From Lacrimispora amygdalina (GTDB lineage: Bacteria > Bacillota > Clostridia > Lachnospirales > Lachnospiraceae), in NCBI RefSeq assembly GCF_003432035.1, contig NZ_QOHO01000056.1, positions 1-34,539 on the forward strand: a stretch of 34,539 nt of DNA, given 5' to 3'. The first letter of the stretch is position 1; each line of letters starts with the position of its first letter. The notes under the pieces were generated by a model. It was not told the origin of the DNA and did no database searches. It saw only the letters and a program-made list of their open reading frames with translations. Shown piece by piece: positions 20,986 through 30,873 of the stretch. The translations under genes and the position numbers were made by a program.

Positions 20986-22657
20986 AACTCAGCCGGAGGA
21001 TTTCCGGCCTGGGCTTAACGTTATCCTTGGCAGTTCGGATGGCAGCAACGCTATTGGCAAGTCCACTTTTCTGCTGATACTGGATTTTGTATTTGGAGGG
21101 GATAACTACCCAAAATCCGCAAAGGATGTGATCACTCATCTTGATCACCACACGATAAACTTTATCTTTGAATTTGATGGTTTTCCCTACTTTTTTTCTC
21201 GAAGCACAAGCCGCCCGTCCGTGGTGAATCGTTGCGACAGCCAGTTCCATGTCATTGAGGAAATGAGTGTGCCGAACTATCGCAAATGGCTGTTCCACGA
21301 GTATAGAATACTTCTGAGGGGTATTACTTTTGATGAAATTGTAGAAAGATTCTTCCGTATTTACGGCCATGGAAGCCATAATGAACACAAGCCTCTGCAA
21401 AGCGAGCGCGAATCAATGGCAACGGCTGTAGAGTACCTTATGAAATTATTGGATAAGTTTGAAGCTATCCAGAATCTGAAAACCGCCGAAGAAAGCTATG
21501 GCATCAAGCCAAGCAAACAAGCGGAACGTTCCATATCGGATATCACGGCTGATATTGGCGAGAATAAGGATAAAATAGAAAGTCTGGAAAAGCGCCGGGA
21601 GAGGCTGTGCAGGCAAAATGAAGAGGCCAACCTGCGTGCTTTGGGTATTGATCCACAGCAAGCGGAGCGGCTTGCTGAAATTAAGAGTGAGTTGGGTAAA
21701 CTGAGCCGCCGGAAGAGCCGTTTGATATCCCAGCTTAATGCAGTCCGCAACAATATGCCTGGTAATGACGGAGTGCTAAAAAAAGACTTTTCGGCTCTGC
21801 TCCGTTTTTTCCCTGATGCTATAATTGATGCTTTTACTGATGTTGAAGCTTTCCATGCTAAGATCAACGGTTTTCTTCGCGCTGACATTGAGGAAGAAAT
21901 TGCACGGCTGACACCGCAAATTGAATACATAGATGCCGATATTGCAAACTATGAGAAGCAAATCGAGGGTTCAGGAGTCGCCAAATCGCTCTCGCAATCC
22001 ATTCTTACTCAGTACGCCCGTGTGTCACGGGAAATAGAAAAACTGGTTGAAGAGAATGAAGCGCTGCAAGGCGAAATGGAGCAAATGGAAAAGCGCAAGG
22101 AGATTGAACATCTGCTGGCGAATCTCCGCAAACGGCAGGAAGAAGCTCTCGCCGCTGCTCAGGATGAAGTGAACGCTGAAATGCAGCGAATTAATGATAT
22201 TATTACCGGCGGTGACAGAACTGCACCAGAATTGACGCTAAAACCGGACAAGACCTTTGAGTTTGAAACCCCAGATGATAAGAGTGAAGGAACAGCGTTT
22301 AAGAGTCTGGTAGTGTACGATCTGAGTATGCTTGCTTTAACTCCGCTCCCTGTTCTGATTCATGATTCAAGCATCGTTAAGCGCATAGAGGATGCGGATT
22401 TTGAAAAGATACTTGGTTTGTATCAGAAAAGCGGTGAAAACGGCAAGCAAGTGTTCATCGCATTTGATAAGGCAGATACTTATACACCAAATACATACAA
22501 AATCGTTGATAAGGCGTCAGTTCTCCGCCTGTCCGTGGGCAATGAATTGTTTGGTATGTCTTGGAGTCGGCAAAATGCTGTGCCAGAGACGGAGCCCATA
22601 CCCAGAGCAGATGCCGAGGATAATGTGAAAACAGAACAGCGAAACGATAAAGAATAA
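20954..22657 (+). CDS. DUF2326 ABC/SMC-like ATPase of the ABC-3C system
   Basis: 567 residues, starting at an ATG nine bases after GGAGGT. The P-loop DGSNAIGKST lies at 29-38, preceded by the strand LNVILGSS. The centre (about 190-280 and 300-420) is coiled coil (SLEKRRERLCRQNEEANLRA; REIEKLVEENEALQGEMEQM). The C-terminal half carries the DUF2326 domain with a Walker B-like strand PVLIHDSSI and a later KQVFIAFDKAD strand. Such SMC-like ATPases are thought to sense DNA or nucleoprotein states and license the effector. The type III methyltransferase gene begins only 14 bases after the stop, so the two systems share a transcript. Confidence 0.88.
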   Translation: MLKRITCEKFKTQPEDFRPGLNVILGSSDGSNAIGKSTFLLILDFVFGGDNYPKSAKDVITHLDHHTINFIFEFDGFPYFFSRSTSRPSVVNRCDSQFHVIEEMSVPNYRKWLFHEYRILLRGITFDEIVERFFRIYGHGSHNEHKPLQSERESMATAVEYLMKLLDKFEAIQNLKTAEESYGIKPSKQAERSISDITADIGENKDKIESLEKRRERLCRQNEEANLRALGIDPQQAERLAEIKSELGKLSRRKSRLISQLNAVRNNMPGNDGVLKKDFSALLRFFPDAIIDAFTDVEAFHAKINGFLRADIEEEIARLTPQIEYIDADIANYEKQIEGSGVAKSLSQSILTQYARVSREIEKLVEENEALQGEMEQMEKRKEIEHLLANLRKRQEEALAAAQDEVNAEMQRINDIITGGDRTAPELTLKPDKTFEFETPDDKSEGTAFKSLVVYDLSMLALTPLPVLIHDSSIVKRIEDADFEKILGLYQKSGENGKQVFIAFDKADTYTPNTYKIVDKASVLRLSVGNELFGMSWSRQNAVPETEPIPRADAEDNVKTEQRNDKE

Positions 22658-22671
22658 GGAGATAAAAGCAC

Positions 22672-25119
22672 ATGGCACGTATTGGAAACCTACTGAGGCA
22701 AATCTCCGACCCGACACTGCGAGAGCAGTTGACAACCGAAGTAGATAGTCTCAAAAAAAATAAGAAGTTTGGGCTGGTGTTTGAGGAACACGAGCCGGAG
22801 TATACGCCGCTTTACGGTGTCGCCTTTAGGCGCGGGTCTTTCGTCGCCAGAAAGACTGGGAAGCTTACAGGTGTTTATATCGTGAAAAAGATGGACGGTG
22901 AGACCGCCATCTGTGAACACAAGAACTCGCACGAAATTGAAACCATACCGGTTGCGGAACTGGTATCCGTGGCACAATTCGGCGAGCCGATTTTTCCGTC
23001 GCTTGAGCCGATTGCGAAAGTGGAAAATGCGCCGAATGATAGCCTCTGGCACACGCTCATTGAAGCTGATAACTACCATGCCCTTCAGCTTTTGGAGTAC
23101 CTTTACGAGGGACAAGTGGACTGCATATACATAGACCCGCCCTATAACACAGGGGCAAGGGACTGGAAATATAACAACGACTATGTGGATTCCAATGATG
23201 CTTACAGGCATAGCAAATGGCTTTCGATGTTGAAGAAGAGATTGCTGATAGCAAAGCGCATCCTTAATCCTGAAAATAGTGTGCTCATCATCACAATTGA
23301 TGAGCGCGAATATAACAATCTGGGCATGCTTCTTAAAGAGATGTTCCCAGAAGCAACAATACAGATGATTTCAACTGTCATTAACCCTGCCGGAGTGACG
23401 AGAACGGGTGGATTTTCGAGGACAGATGAGTATATCTACTATGTAATGCTTGGTGATGCAAAGCCACAAGCATTGCCTTTATCTGATGAATGGCGTGGCA
23501 ATATCAAAGGCGGATACAAGGATAAACTGCGCTGGAATGGACTTCAACGATCTGGAACTGGCATATTAAGGAGCGACAGGCCTAATATGTTCTACCCTGT
23601 TTTCATTAGTGAAGACGGAAAGCGAATCATAAGCGTAGGAAACCCAATACCGCTTGACGCGGACAGACAGCAAGTGCAAGTTCCACAAGGTACTGTTGCT
23701 GTGTGGCCAGTTTTCCCGGATGGTAAAGAGGGACGATGGCGCTTAGGTCGGGGGACGCTCTTACATCTGATAGATAAGCACTATGTAAAACTTGGCAAGT
23801 TTAGAGGAGAATCGACATCAATTACCTACCTTGCACGTGGTGAGCAAATGAAAGTTGAATCAGGCGATTTTCCTGTGATTGGCTATGCTGATGACGGTTC
23901 TGTTATTGTTGACGAAAGTGCATACAAAGCAAAATTTGTCCCAGGTACGCAATGGTGGATATCTTCTCACGATGCTACTCAAAAAGGGACAAAAATGTTG
24001 ACCGCCTTGCTACCTAACGTTAGCTTCACATTTCCAAAGTCCCCATATGCTGTCAAAGACGCTATTAGTTTTTTCGTTTCTGATAAGTCTAATGCTCTTA
24101 TCATCGATTTCTTCGCCGGTAGTGGAACGACTCTTCATGCTGTTAATTTGCTGAACGCTGAGGACAATGGAAAACGGCGATGCATCCTTGTAACAAACAA
24201 CGAAGTCTCCGAAGCCGAAGCCCAAATATTGACTGAACGGGGATACCAGCCGGGTGATCCCGAATGGGAAAAGCACGGCATTTGCCGTTCGGTGACTTGG
24301 CCGCGCACGGAGTACAGCATCCTCGGCAAACGGGCTGATGGTACGGTGCTTTCAGGCGAATATTTTACAAACCAAACAACGACAAAAGAAGTCAATCGCT
24401 CGTTCTATCAGCTTGGCTTTGTTGAAAATCCTGCATCACTTACCCCTGCTGCGAAAAAGCAGATTGTTGCTCTTATCGGTAAGGATAAGCTGCCGCAGTC
24501 TCTTGTGAAAGCAGACAGCCGTTTTATTGTATCAGAGAAACATACAGCGTCCGTGTTGTTTGACCCTGATGCTGCTGATGAATGGCTCAATGCCCTTGAG
24601 GATCAGGAGCATATAACTGATTTCTATATCGTGGCAAAAGACAGCCGAACATATAATAACATCAGACAAAAGGTCGTGGATCTTCTCGGTACGGTCACGG
24701 TAACTGAACCGCTGAAGCGCCCGATGAGCGAAGGTTTCGCCGCTAATGTAGAATACTTCAAGCTTGGCTTTCTTGATAAAAACAGCGTGTCGCTCGGTCA
24801 GCAATTCGCCGAGATTCTTCCCCTGCTGTGGCTGAAAGCTGGAGCGATTGGCAAGCGCCCCGAGCTGGACAGTGCGGAACTGCCGAATATGTTGATTTTG
24901 CCGCAGAACTCTTTTGCAGTTCTCCTTGATGAAGACTGCTATGGCAAATTTGCCGAGGCTTTGCTGGAGACGAAAAATATTGGTACGGTATATTTTGTTA
25001 CAAACTCTGAGGAAGCGTTCAGAGAAATGTCGGATGGTATTGGGATCGAGCAAACTTATCAGCTATACCGCGACTATATTGATAATTTCGTAATCGGGAG
25101 CAGGAGGAATAATCTATGA
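22672..25119 (+). CDS. Type III-like DNA adenine methyltransferase (Mod)
   Basis: 815 residues of the beta class of N6-adenine/N4-cytosine methyltransferases. Motif IV DPPYNT (155-160) comes first, and the SAM-binding motif I FFAGSGTT lies near 480. The long region between them (about 210-440) is the target-recognition domain and sets the modified site. A domain before motif IV (EHEPEYTPLYGVAFRRGS) and about 180 extra residues at the C-terminus (from LFDPDAADEWLNALEDQ) make it longer than EcoP1-type Mod (about 650). AAGGAG precedes the ATG. The stop overlaps the Res start by four bases. Specificity cannot be read from sequence. Confidence 0.92.
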   Translation: MARIGNLLRQISDPTLREQLTTEVDSLKKNKKFGLVFEEHEPEYTPLYGVAFRRGSFVARKTGKLTGVYIVKKMDGETAICEHKNSHEIETIPVAELVSVAQFGEPIFPSLEPIAKVENAPNDSLWHTLIEADNYHALQLLEYLYEGQVDCIYIDPPYNTGARDWKYNNDYVDSNDAYRHSKWLSMLKKRLLIAKRILNPENSVLIITIDEREYNNLGMLLKEMFPEATIQMISTVINPAGVTRTGGFSRTDEYIYYVMLGDAKPQALPLSDEWRGNIKGGYKDKLRWNGLQRSGTGILRSDRPNMFYPVFISEDGKRIISVGNPIPLDADRQQVQVPQGTVAVWPVFPDGKEGRWRLGRGTLLHLIDKHYVKLGKFRGESTSITYLARGEQMKVESGDFPVIGYADDGSVIVDESAYKAKFVPGTQWWISSHDATQKGTKMLTALLPNVSFTFPKSPYAVKDAISFFVSDKSNALIIDFFAGSGTTLHAVNLLNAEDNGKRRCILVTNNEVSEAEAQILTERGYQPGDPEWEKHGICRSVTWPRTEYSILGKRADGTVLSGEYFTNQTTTKEVNRSFYQLGFVENPASLTPAAKKQIVALIGKDKLPQSLVKADSRFIVSEKHTASVLFDPDAADEWLNALEDQEHITDFYIVAKDSRTYNNIRQKVVDLLGTVTVTEPLKRPMSEGFAANVEYFKLGFLDKNSVSLGQQFAEILPLLWLKAGAIGKRPELDSAELPNMLILPQNSFAVLLDEDCYGKFAEALLETKNIGTVYFVTNSEEAFREMSDGIGIEQTYQLYRDYIDNFVIGSRRNNL

Positions 25120-27635
25120 GAGCAACGTTATTTCCGTTTCAAGAATCGGCACTTGCCGACTTGCACGAGAAGATAAAAAAAGCACATGCCTATTGGAGTG
25201 AAAAAGATCCTCAGGTCATTTCGTTTACTGCTCCCACAGGTGCCGGTAAGACAATTATTATGACCGCTTTATTTGAAGATATTATCTTCGGCCATGCCTA
25301 TGGCGTTGCGGAGCCGGATTCTATTTTCGTTTGGCTTTCGGATATGCCGGAACTCAATGAGCAGACACGTTTGAAAATTGAAAGCAAATCGGAAAAATTT
25401 CGCGCAAGGGACATTCGGGTAATTGACTCGACTTTCGATGCAGAGTATTTTGCCCCCGGCGGCATCTATTTTCTGAATACACAGAAGCTCGGTTCGGACA
25501 AGCTGCTCACGCAGAAATCCAATTTGCGCGAATATACGATTTGGGAAACAATTGCAAATACTGCGGAGCGTCAGCCCAAGTCCTTTTATGTTGTAATCGA
25601 TGAAGCGCATAGAGGAACATTTACTTCCTCACAGGCCGAAAACAAAGCGCAATCTATCATGCAGAAATTTGTTAAAGGCAGTAAAGAAGATACTCTCCCC
25701 GTTATGCCGCTTATTATTGGAGTGACCGCTACACCTCAACGGTTTCAAAAGCTTGTGGCCGATACTACATCTACTATACAAAAAGTTGTCGTTCCTCCGG
25801 AAGATGTGCGAGAATCCGGCCTTTTGAAAGACAGAGTTATTATTCACTTCCCCGACATTGCAATCGGTGCCGATATGACGATGTTTAAGGAAGCGGTTGC
25901 CAATTGGAAGAAGAAATGTGAACGGTGGCAGTCTTATTGTGACCGCGAGGAAATTAAGAAACCGGTCCGTCCTGTTCTTGTCATTCAGGTTGAGGACGGA
26001 AATGAACGTGAAATCACTCAAACAGATTTGGATTCCTGTGTATCTATACTTGAGGACGCTATCGGGCGCAGACTTCAAGCCGGAGAAGTTGTTCATACAT
26101 TTGATAAACATGAAACCATTAAAAGGCATGGGCTGGATATACGCAGGGTGGATGCTTCCCGCATTGAAGAAGATGAAAAGGCTCTCGTTGTGTTCTTTAA
26201 AATGAATCTTTCCACTGGCTGGGACTGCCCTCGTGCCGAAACAATGATGTCGTTCCGACACGCAAACGATTATACTTATATCGCTCAATTGCTCGGACGT
26301 ATGATACGTACCCCGCTTGCCCGTCGTGTGGAGTCTGATGCCGAACTGAACAATGTAGGTCTATTTCTTCCTTTTTTTGATGAAAAAACAGTCAAAATGG
26401 TGGAGCAGGCATTGCGCGACAGCGAGGCAATTGTTCCTGCTGAAACCGGATCGCATAAGGAGCTTATCACCCTGAAACGTGATCCTGCATTTGCCGATGT
26501 ATTTAGCGATATGAATTTAATAACCTATCGCATAGATTCCGCACGGAAACAACCCGCACTCCGCAGACTGATTGCGCTTGCCCGTGCGCTAACGCAGGAC
26601 ATGATTGCGCCTGAAGCTCGAAAAAGCACACTGAAAAAGGTACTTGATGAGTTTGAATCGGAAATAGCCGCATTGAAGAAAAGCGGCAAATTTGAGGAGA
26701 TCTCTAAAGCTGTTACAGGCTTGGCGCTGCGAACGCTTACCATAGATTACGGCAGCGGCGCAGAAGGGACGACAGACAACATATCAGAAATTGTGGAGCT
26801 CTCAGAATTTGATATCAACAATCTCTTTGAACGGGCGGGAAAAGTGCTCGGTGAGGGTTTGCACAAGGAATATTGGGTCCGTCACGCTGTCCGTGATTTT
26901 AAGGATGTAAAAACAGAAATCATTGTGTTGACAAACGACAATGCAGCCATGGAGCGTCTTGAATCGTTTGCAGACAAGCTGTTCAACGAATTATATGACA
27001 TGCATAAAACAGCATTCCGAAAATTGAAAGAGGATCGTAGAGATGCTTACAAAAAGCTGGCTCTATCATCAACGACCCCAATTGCTCTTGACTGGGAACT
27101 GCCCCCAACCATTGATTTTTTGATTGGCGAAGACGCTGTAATTCTGGAAAAACACCTCTACATCCCTTCTGATGGTGGTGAATTCAAGGTAAGCCTGAAT
27201 GACTGGGAGCTTGGTGTTATCAGGGAAGAAATGAAGGATGAAAAGGGTGCTGTAGCATGGCTCCGCAACCTTGACCGTAAAAGGTGGTCATTGGAAGTTC
27301 CATACGAAGTGGACGGAGTGGTAACTTCGATGTTCCCTGACCTGATTGTTGTTCGAGCTGATGCACATGGATATGTTTTTGATGTACTTGAACCGCATGA
27401 CTCAAGCCGTAAGGATAATTATCCGAAAGCCGTCGGATTGGCCAAATTTGCAGAGAAGCACGGAGAGCATTTCGGACGTATTCAATTGATCCGCAAGGTA
27501 AAAGGCGCGGACAAGCGAGATCACTTCTATCGCTTGGATATGGGAAAACTGAGCGTCAGAAATAGGGTTCGCGGTGTGACATCTAATGCCGAACTCGATA
27601 GAATCTTTAATGAGGATGCACAAACAGAGGAATAG
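25116..27635 (+). CDS. Type III-like restriction helicase (Res)
   Basis: 839 residues. SF2 helicase motifs are in order: LFPFQESALADL near the start, Walker A APTGAGKT (39-46), DEAH at about 162 in VVIDEAHRG, VTATPQRF at about 203, and LLGRMIRTPLARR at about 393. The C-terminal region carries a nuclease-like pattern FPDLIVV followed by YVFDVLEPH (about 740-761), where E-x-K of PD-(D/E)XK reads E-P-H. This variant occurs in a subgroup of such helicases, so cleavage by Res itself is uncertain. Translation is coupled to Mod by ATGA. Together they form a type III-like restriction-modification pair. Confidence 0.9.
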   Translation: MRATLFPFQESALADLHEKIKKAHAYWSEKDPQVISFTAPTGAGKTIIMTALFEDIIFGHAYGVAEPDSIFVWLSDMPELNEQTRLKIESKSEKFRARDIRVIDSTFDAEYFAPGGIYFLNTQKLGSDKLLTQKSNLREYTIWETIANTAERQPKSFYVVIDEAHRGTFTSSQAENKAQSIMQKFVKGSKEDTLPVMPLIIGVTATPQRFQKLVADTTSTIQKVVVPPEDVRESGLLKDRVIIHFPDIAIGADMTMFKEAVANWKKKCERWQSYCDREEIKKPVRPVLVIQVEDGNEREITQTDLDSCVSILEDAIGRRLQAGEVVHTFDKHETIKRHGLDIRRVDASRIEEDEKALVVFFKMNLSTGWDCPRAETMMSFRHANDYTYIAQLLGRMIRTPLARRVESDAELNNVGLFLPFFDEKTVKMVEQALRDSEAIVPAETGSHKELITLKRDPAFADVFSDMNLITYRIDSARKQPALRRLIALARALTQDMIAPEARKSTLKKVLDEFESEIAALKKSGKFEEISKAVTGLALRTLTIDYGSGAEGTTDNISEIVELSEFDINNLFERAGKVLGEGLHKEYWVRHAVRDFKDVKTEIIVLTNDNAAMERLESFADKLFNELYDMHKTAFRKLKEDRRDAYKKLALSSTTPIALDWELPPTIDFLIGEDAVILEKHLYIPSDGGEFKVSLNDWELGVIREEMKDEKGAVAWLRNLDRKRWSLEVPYEVDGVVTSMFPDLIVVRADAHGYVFDVLEPHDSSRKDNYPKAVGLAKFAEKHGEHFGRIQLIRKVKGADKRDHFYRLDMGKLSVRNRVRGVTSNAELDRIFNEDAQTEE

Positions 27636-27657
27636 GCTTCAAGAAGGAGGAAACATC

Positions 27658-28269
27658 GTGGCTAATTGTGAATATCAATATCCGGCGCTGGCCGTGGAAA
27701 AAAAGCATGGTGACGAGTGTTTCCTTAACGGCTGCTGCTCCGCTCATCTTGTAGACTTTTGGAGATGGGCATACTCCGACCTGATGGGAAATACGGAGCG
27801 TGGCAAACTCGCCGAGTACATTGTTTCTCTGGCAATGCACTGTGCCAATGGTGTTAGCGAAGGCTGGAGAGCTTTTGACGTGTTGACACCAGAAGGTATA
27901 AAAATCGAAGTGAAAACCTCAGCCTATTTGCAGAGTTGGGCGCAAAAGAGGATATCCAATATTCGTTTTGGCATCCGTGAAACTCTGGCTTGGGATTCGG
28001 TTACGAATACTTATGCGGAAATTGCTATGCGCCAAGCGGACGTTTATGTGTTTTGCGTTCAAAACTGCAAAGAACAGAAGTTGGTAAACCCGCTTGACTT
28101 AGCACAGTGGGATTTTTATCCCATTGCTACAGAAGCTCTGGACACTGCCGTTAGCAATCAAAAATCAATAGGGTTAAATACGTTATTGGCCCTTGGTGTC
28201 AAAAAGTGTTCTTTTACCGAGTTGCGCGACACAGTAATTTCATTGGCCAAGACGCCGATTGACAGATAA
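27658..28269 (+). CDS. Stand-alone PD-(D/E)XK-type nuclease candidate
   Basis: 203 residues from a GTG at 27658, preceded by AAGGAGG; upstream in-frame codons overlap the Res gene. A PD-(D/E)XK core is visible: Glu53 in TERGKLAEYIVSLAM, Asp74 in AFDVLTPEG, and Glu84-Val-Lys86 in IKIEVKTSAY. Further strands with QADVYVFCVQNCK follow. I do not recognise a named family. Its place 22 bases after Res, whose own E-x-K is altered, suggests that it supplies the cleavage activity or an added nuclease of the same operon. Role is inferred from motifs and position. Confidence 0.72.
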   Translation: MANCEYQYPALAVEKKHGDECFLNGCCSAHLVDFWRWAYSDLMGNTERGKLAEYIVSLAMHCANGVSEGWRAFDVLTPEGIKIEVKTSAYLQSWAQKRISNIRFGIRETLAWDSVTNTYAEIAMRQADVYVFCVQNCKEQKLVNPLDLAQWDFYPIATEALDTAVSNQKSIGLNTLLALGVKKCSFTELRDTVISLAKTPIDR

Positions 28270-28303
28270 TAACAATACGAATAAAAAGATTTGGAGGTAC
28301 TTT

Positions 28304-30076
28304 ATGGCTTTTCAAACTGCACTAACAATTAAGGAAACAATTTCCAATATACATAGCAAAAAATATTTGCTGCCGTCTATTCAACGTGAATTTGTCTGGG
28401 ATGTAGACCAAATAACCCAGCTGTTTGACAGCCTGATGCTTGGCTATCCTATTGGTTCCTTTCTGTTTTGGGAGGTTAGCCCTGCTAACGTGAAGGAGTT
28501 TGTTTTTTATGAATTTCTTCGGAATTATCACGAACAGGAAAAGGATGGTCGGCACAATCCGAAAGCAAGTATTATCGGCAACGAGACCGTCACTGCTATT
28601 CTTGATGGCCAGCAACGCTTGACATCGCTGTATTTAGGATTAATGGGGACATACGCCTATAAAAAACCGTATATGCGGTATGACAATCCGAAAGCCTACC
28701 CGATAAGAAAGCTTTATCTGAACTTACTGAAAAAATCAGATGACGATGACTGGTTTTATGATTTTGCATTTCTTACTTCTGATGAGTGCGAAAATGACGA
28801 TAGCCACTACTGGTTTTTCGTTGGGGATATACTGGGATTTGATAAACTGTCCGATGCGATGAAGTACCTCCAAAAAGTCAACAGCTATCTTGTTAAAATC
28901 GGACAAGGCTCATATGATGAGGAGAAAGCAGAATTTGCCACCGAAACACTTAGTAAACTGTGGCAAGCGATTCACGCCGATGGAACGATCAGCTATTATC
29001 TTGAAAAGAGCGATAAGCTGGACAAAGTCCTCAACATATTTATTCGTGTAAACAGCGGAGGAACACCACTCAGTTACTCCGACCTTCTCCTTTCCATTGC
29101 TTCTGCACAATGGGATGATCTGGATGCCCGTGAGGAAATTCATAGTGCCGTTGACGAAATAAACGCAATCGGCAGAGGATTCAATGTCAATAAAGATTTT
29201 ATACTCAAAGCCTGTTTAGTCCTGTGTGATTTCCCTGACATAGCATTCAAAATTGATAACTTCAATCACACTAATATGATGAAGATACAGTCGGAATGGT
29301 CAAATATTATGGCTGCCCTGCGAGAAGCGGTGACCCTTGCTGCCAGACTGGGTTTTAACAGAGATAACCTGACATCAAATAACCTGTTCATACCTATCGC
29401 CTATTATATTAAACACATAGGCTTGCCTTCAAATTTTGCGGCATCACCCAAAAATGCTGAAAACGTTAGGACAATTAAAAAATGGCTTGTAAGCGCCATG
29501 CTGAAGCGTGTGTTCAGTTCCCAGCCTGATGGTGTCCTGCGCCCTATTCGGGAGATAATCGCTAAAAGTGATGGTTCGATCTTTCCACTTAAACATATTA
29601 TTGAGCGGTTTAAGGGAACAAACAGAACACATGAATTCACGGATGCTGACATTGAAAATCTGCTGTATCTCAAATATGGACAAGGTGATACGCTGACAGT
29701 GATGTCGGTTCTCTACCCTTGGGCAGACTTGCACAATTTGTTTCATATGGATCACATTTTCCCAAAAGCAGAGTTCACAGAGCGCAAGCTTCGTAAGATG
29801 GGAGTTCCTTCGGATAGAATTTCAGATTTCTTGGAGAACTTCAATTACATAGGAAACCTTCAATTACTTGAGGGGCTGGACAACACATCAAAAACCAATA
29901 AAGATTTTAAGAAGTGGTTTGAGGATAACCTGCCTACAGAAGAGGCAAAGACTGCCTATCGGCAGAAACATCTGATACCCGACGGTGTTGATCTTGCGTT
30001 TACAAACTTCCCGGAATTTTTAGAAGCCCGTGAAACTTTAATAATTGATAGATTAAAAAAGGAACTGCAAGGATAG
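28304..30076 (+). CDS. DUF262 plus HNH protein, GmrSD-like
   Basis: 590 residues from the ATG at 28304, after TTTGGAGGT. The N-terminal DUF262 (ParB-like/GmrS) domain has LPSIQREFVWD (23-33), LGYPIGSFLFW (46-56) and the nucleotide-handling ILDGQQRLTSL around 99-109. The C-terminal part carries an HNH nuclease motif HMDHIFPK (about 480), with NYIGNLQLLEGLDNTSKTNK. This is the single-chain relative of GmrSD type IV restriction, which cuts phage DNA with modified bases. It is followed 30 bases later by an HhH-type gene and shares the island strand. The modification recognised is unknown. Confidence 0.88.
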   Translation: MAFQTALTIKETISNIHSKKYLLPSIQREFVWDVDQITQLFDSLMLGYPIGSFLFWEVSPANVKEFVFYEFLRNYHEQEKDGRHNPKASIIGNETVTAILDGQQRLTSLYLGLMGTYAYKKPYMRYDNPKAYPIRKLYLNLLKKSDDDDWFYDFAFLTSDECENDDSHYWFFVGDILGFDKLSDAMKYLQKVNSYLVKIGQGSYDEEKAEFATETLSKLWQAIHADGTISYYLEKSDKLDKVLNIFIRVNSGGTPLSYSDLLLSIASAQWDDLDAREEIHSAVDEINAIGRGFNVNKDFILKACLVLCDFPDIAFKIDNFNHTNMMKIQSEWSNIMAALREAVTLAARLGFNRDNLTSNNLFIPIAYYIKHIGLPSNFAASPKNAENVRTIKKWLVSAMLKRVFSSQPDGVLRPIREIIAKSDGSIFPLKHIIERFKGTNRTHEFTDADIENLLYLKYGQGDTLTVMSVLYPWADLHNLFHMDHIFPKAEFTERKLRKMGVPSDRISDFLENFNYIGNLQLLEGLDNTSKTNKDFKKWFEDNLPTEEAKTAYRQKHLIPDGVDLAFTNFPEFLEARETLIIDRLKKELQG

Positions 30077-30106
30077 TTTGTGAGAAAAGAACTTGGGGGA
30101 TAGACG

Positions 30107-30787
30107 ATGGATTTGAAAATTGAAGAGCTGTGGCATTCTACCTGCCAAGACGATTGGCTGATTGCCGAAAATTGTTATTGGAATCAGGTTTCTAACGCCA
30201 ATAGAAGTCTGGAAAAGTCGCTTGAAGTATTAAATCCAGATGATATAAAACAAATGAATGTTGAGACATTTTATCTCTTTCTCCACGATACTTACTTTGT
30301 CTGGAAATATACTGCCAAAAATCGGCTTGCCACCACCCGCGCACTGTTAAAAAGGCATTTGACTGACATCACAACACTGGCTGAGATTCAGAACGAATTG
30401 TTTTCTTTTGATAAAACACAAATTCGTACTGGACTTGAGATCGCAAGCAGGATTCGAGGTTTGGGTATCGCCGGAGCGTCAGGATTGCTTTCAGTTTTAT
30501 TCCCTGATTATTTTGGAACGGTTGACCAATTTGTAGTGAAGTCCTTGCTGCGTATTGATGAGTTAAATGAACTTGAAAATCTTGTTCGGATGCGCCCGGA
30601 GGCGTTGACGCTTGCAGATGGCGTAATGATTGAACAGGTATTGCGCGCAAAGGCAGACGAATTGAATCGAATATTCCAGACTGGCACATGGACGCCAAGG
30701 AAAATTGATAAAATCCTTTGGGCCTATCGTGAAAAGAATGAAAATTCGCCTTCTTTGAACAAAAAGTTAAAATTTGAAATTACATAA
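30107..30787 (+). CDS. HhH DNA-glycosylase-like protein
   Basis: 226 residues. The recognisable part is a helix-hairpin-helix with RIRGLGIAGASGLLSVLFPD (115-134) followed by FGTVDQFVVKSLLRI (136-150). This is the layout of the HhH-GPD glycosylase core, with Asp140 at the usual catalytic aspartate. The lysine of bifunctional glycosylases is absent. The N-terminal 100 residues are helical and unlike known glycosylases. A TTGGGGG site precedes the ATG. Proteins like this often follow DUF262 genes in restriction loci, where they may help to recognise modified or damaged bases. Function is inference. Confidence 0.6.
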   Translation: MDLKIEELWHSTCQDDWLIAENCYWNQVSNANRSLEKSLEVLNPDDIKQMNVETFYLFLHDTYFVWKYTAKNRLATTRALLKRHLTDITTLAEIQNELFSFDKTQIRTGLEIASRIRGLGIAGASGLLSVLFPDYFGTVDQFVVKSLLRIDELNELENLVRMRPEALTLADGVMIEQVLRAKADELNRIFQTGTWTPRKIDKILWAYREKNENSPSLNKKLKFEIT

Positions 30788-30873
30788 CAAAAATCGGTTT
30801 TAAGTTCACTTTTTTGGGAAAGAGAAGTATTGAAAAATTGTTGTAAAACAAAGAAAAGGAGCGCTAATTAATT

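Noticed and set aside
25116-27635. Type I R-M or BREX/DISARM reading of the Mod/Res genes
   Set aside because: No specificity subunit, BrxC/PglZ or DrmA/B-type gene is present, and the Mod motif order and Res overlap fit a type III-like pair.
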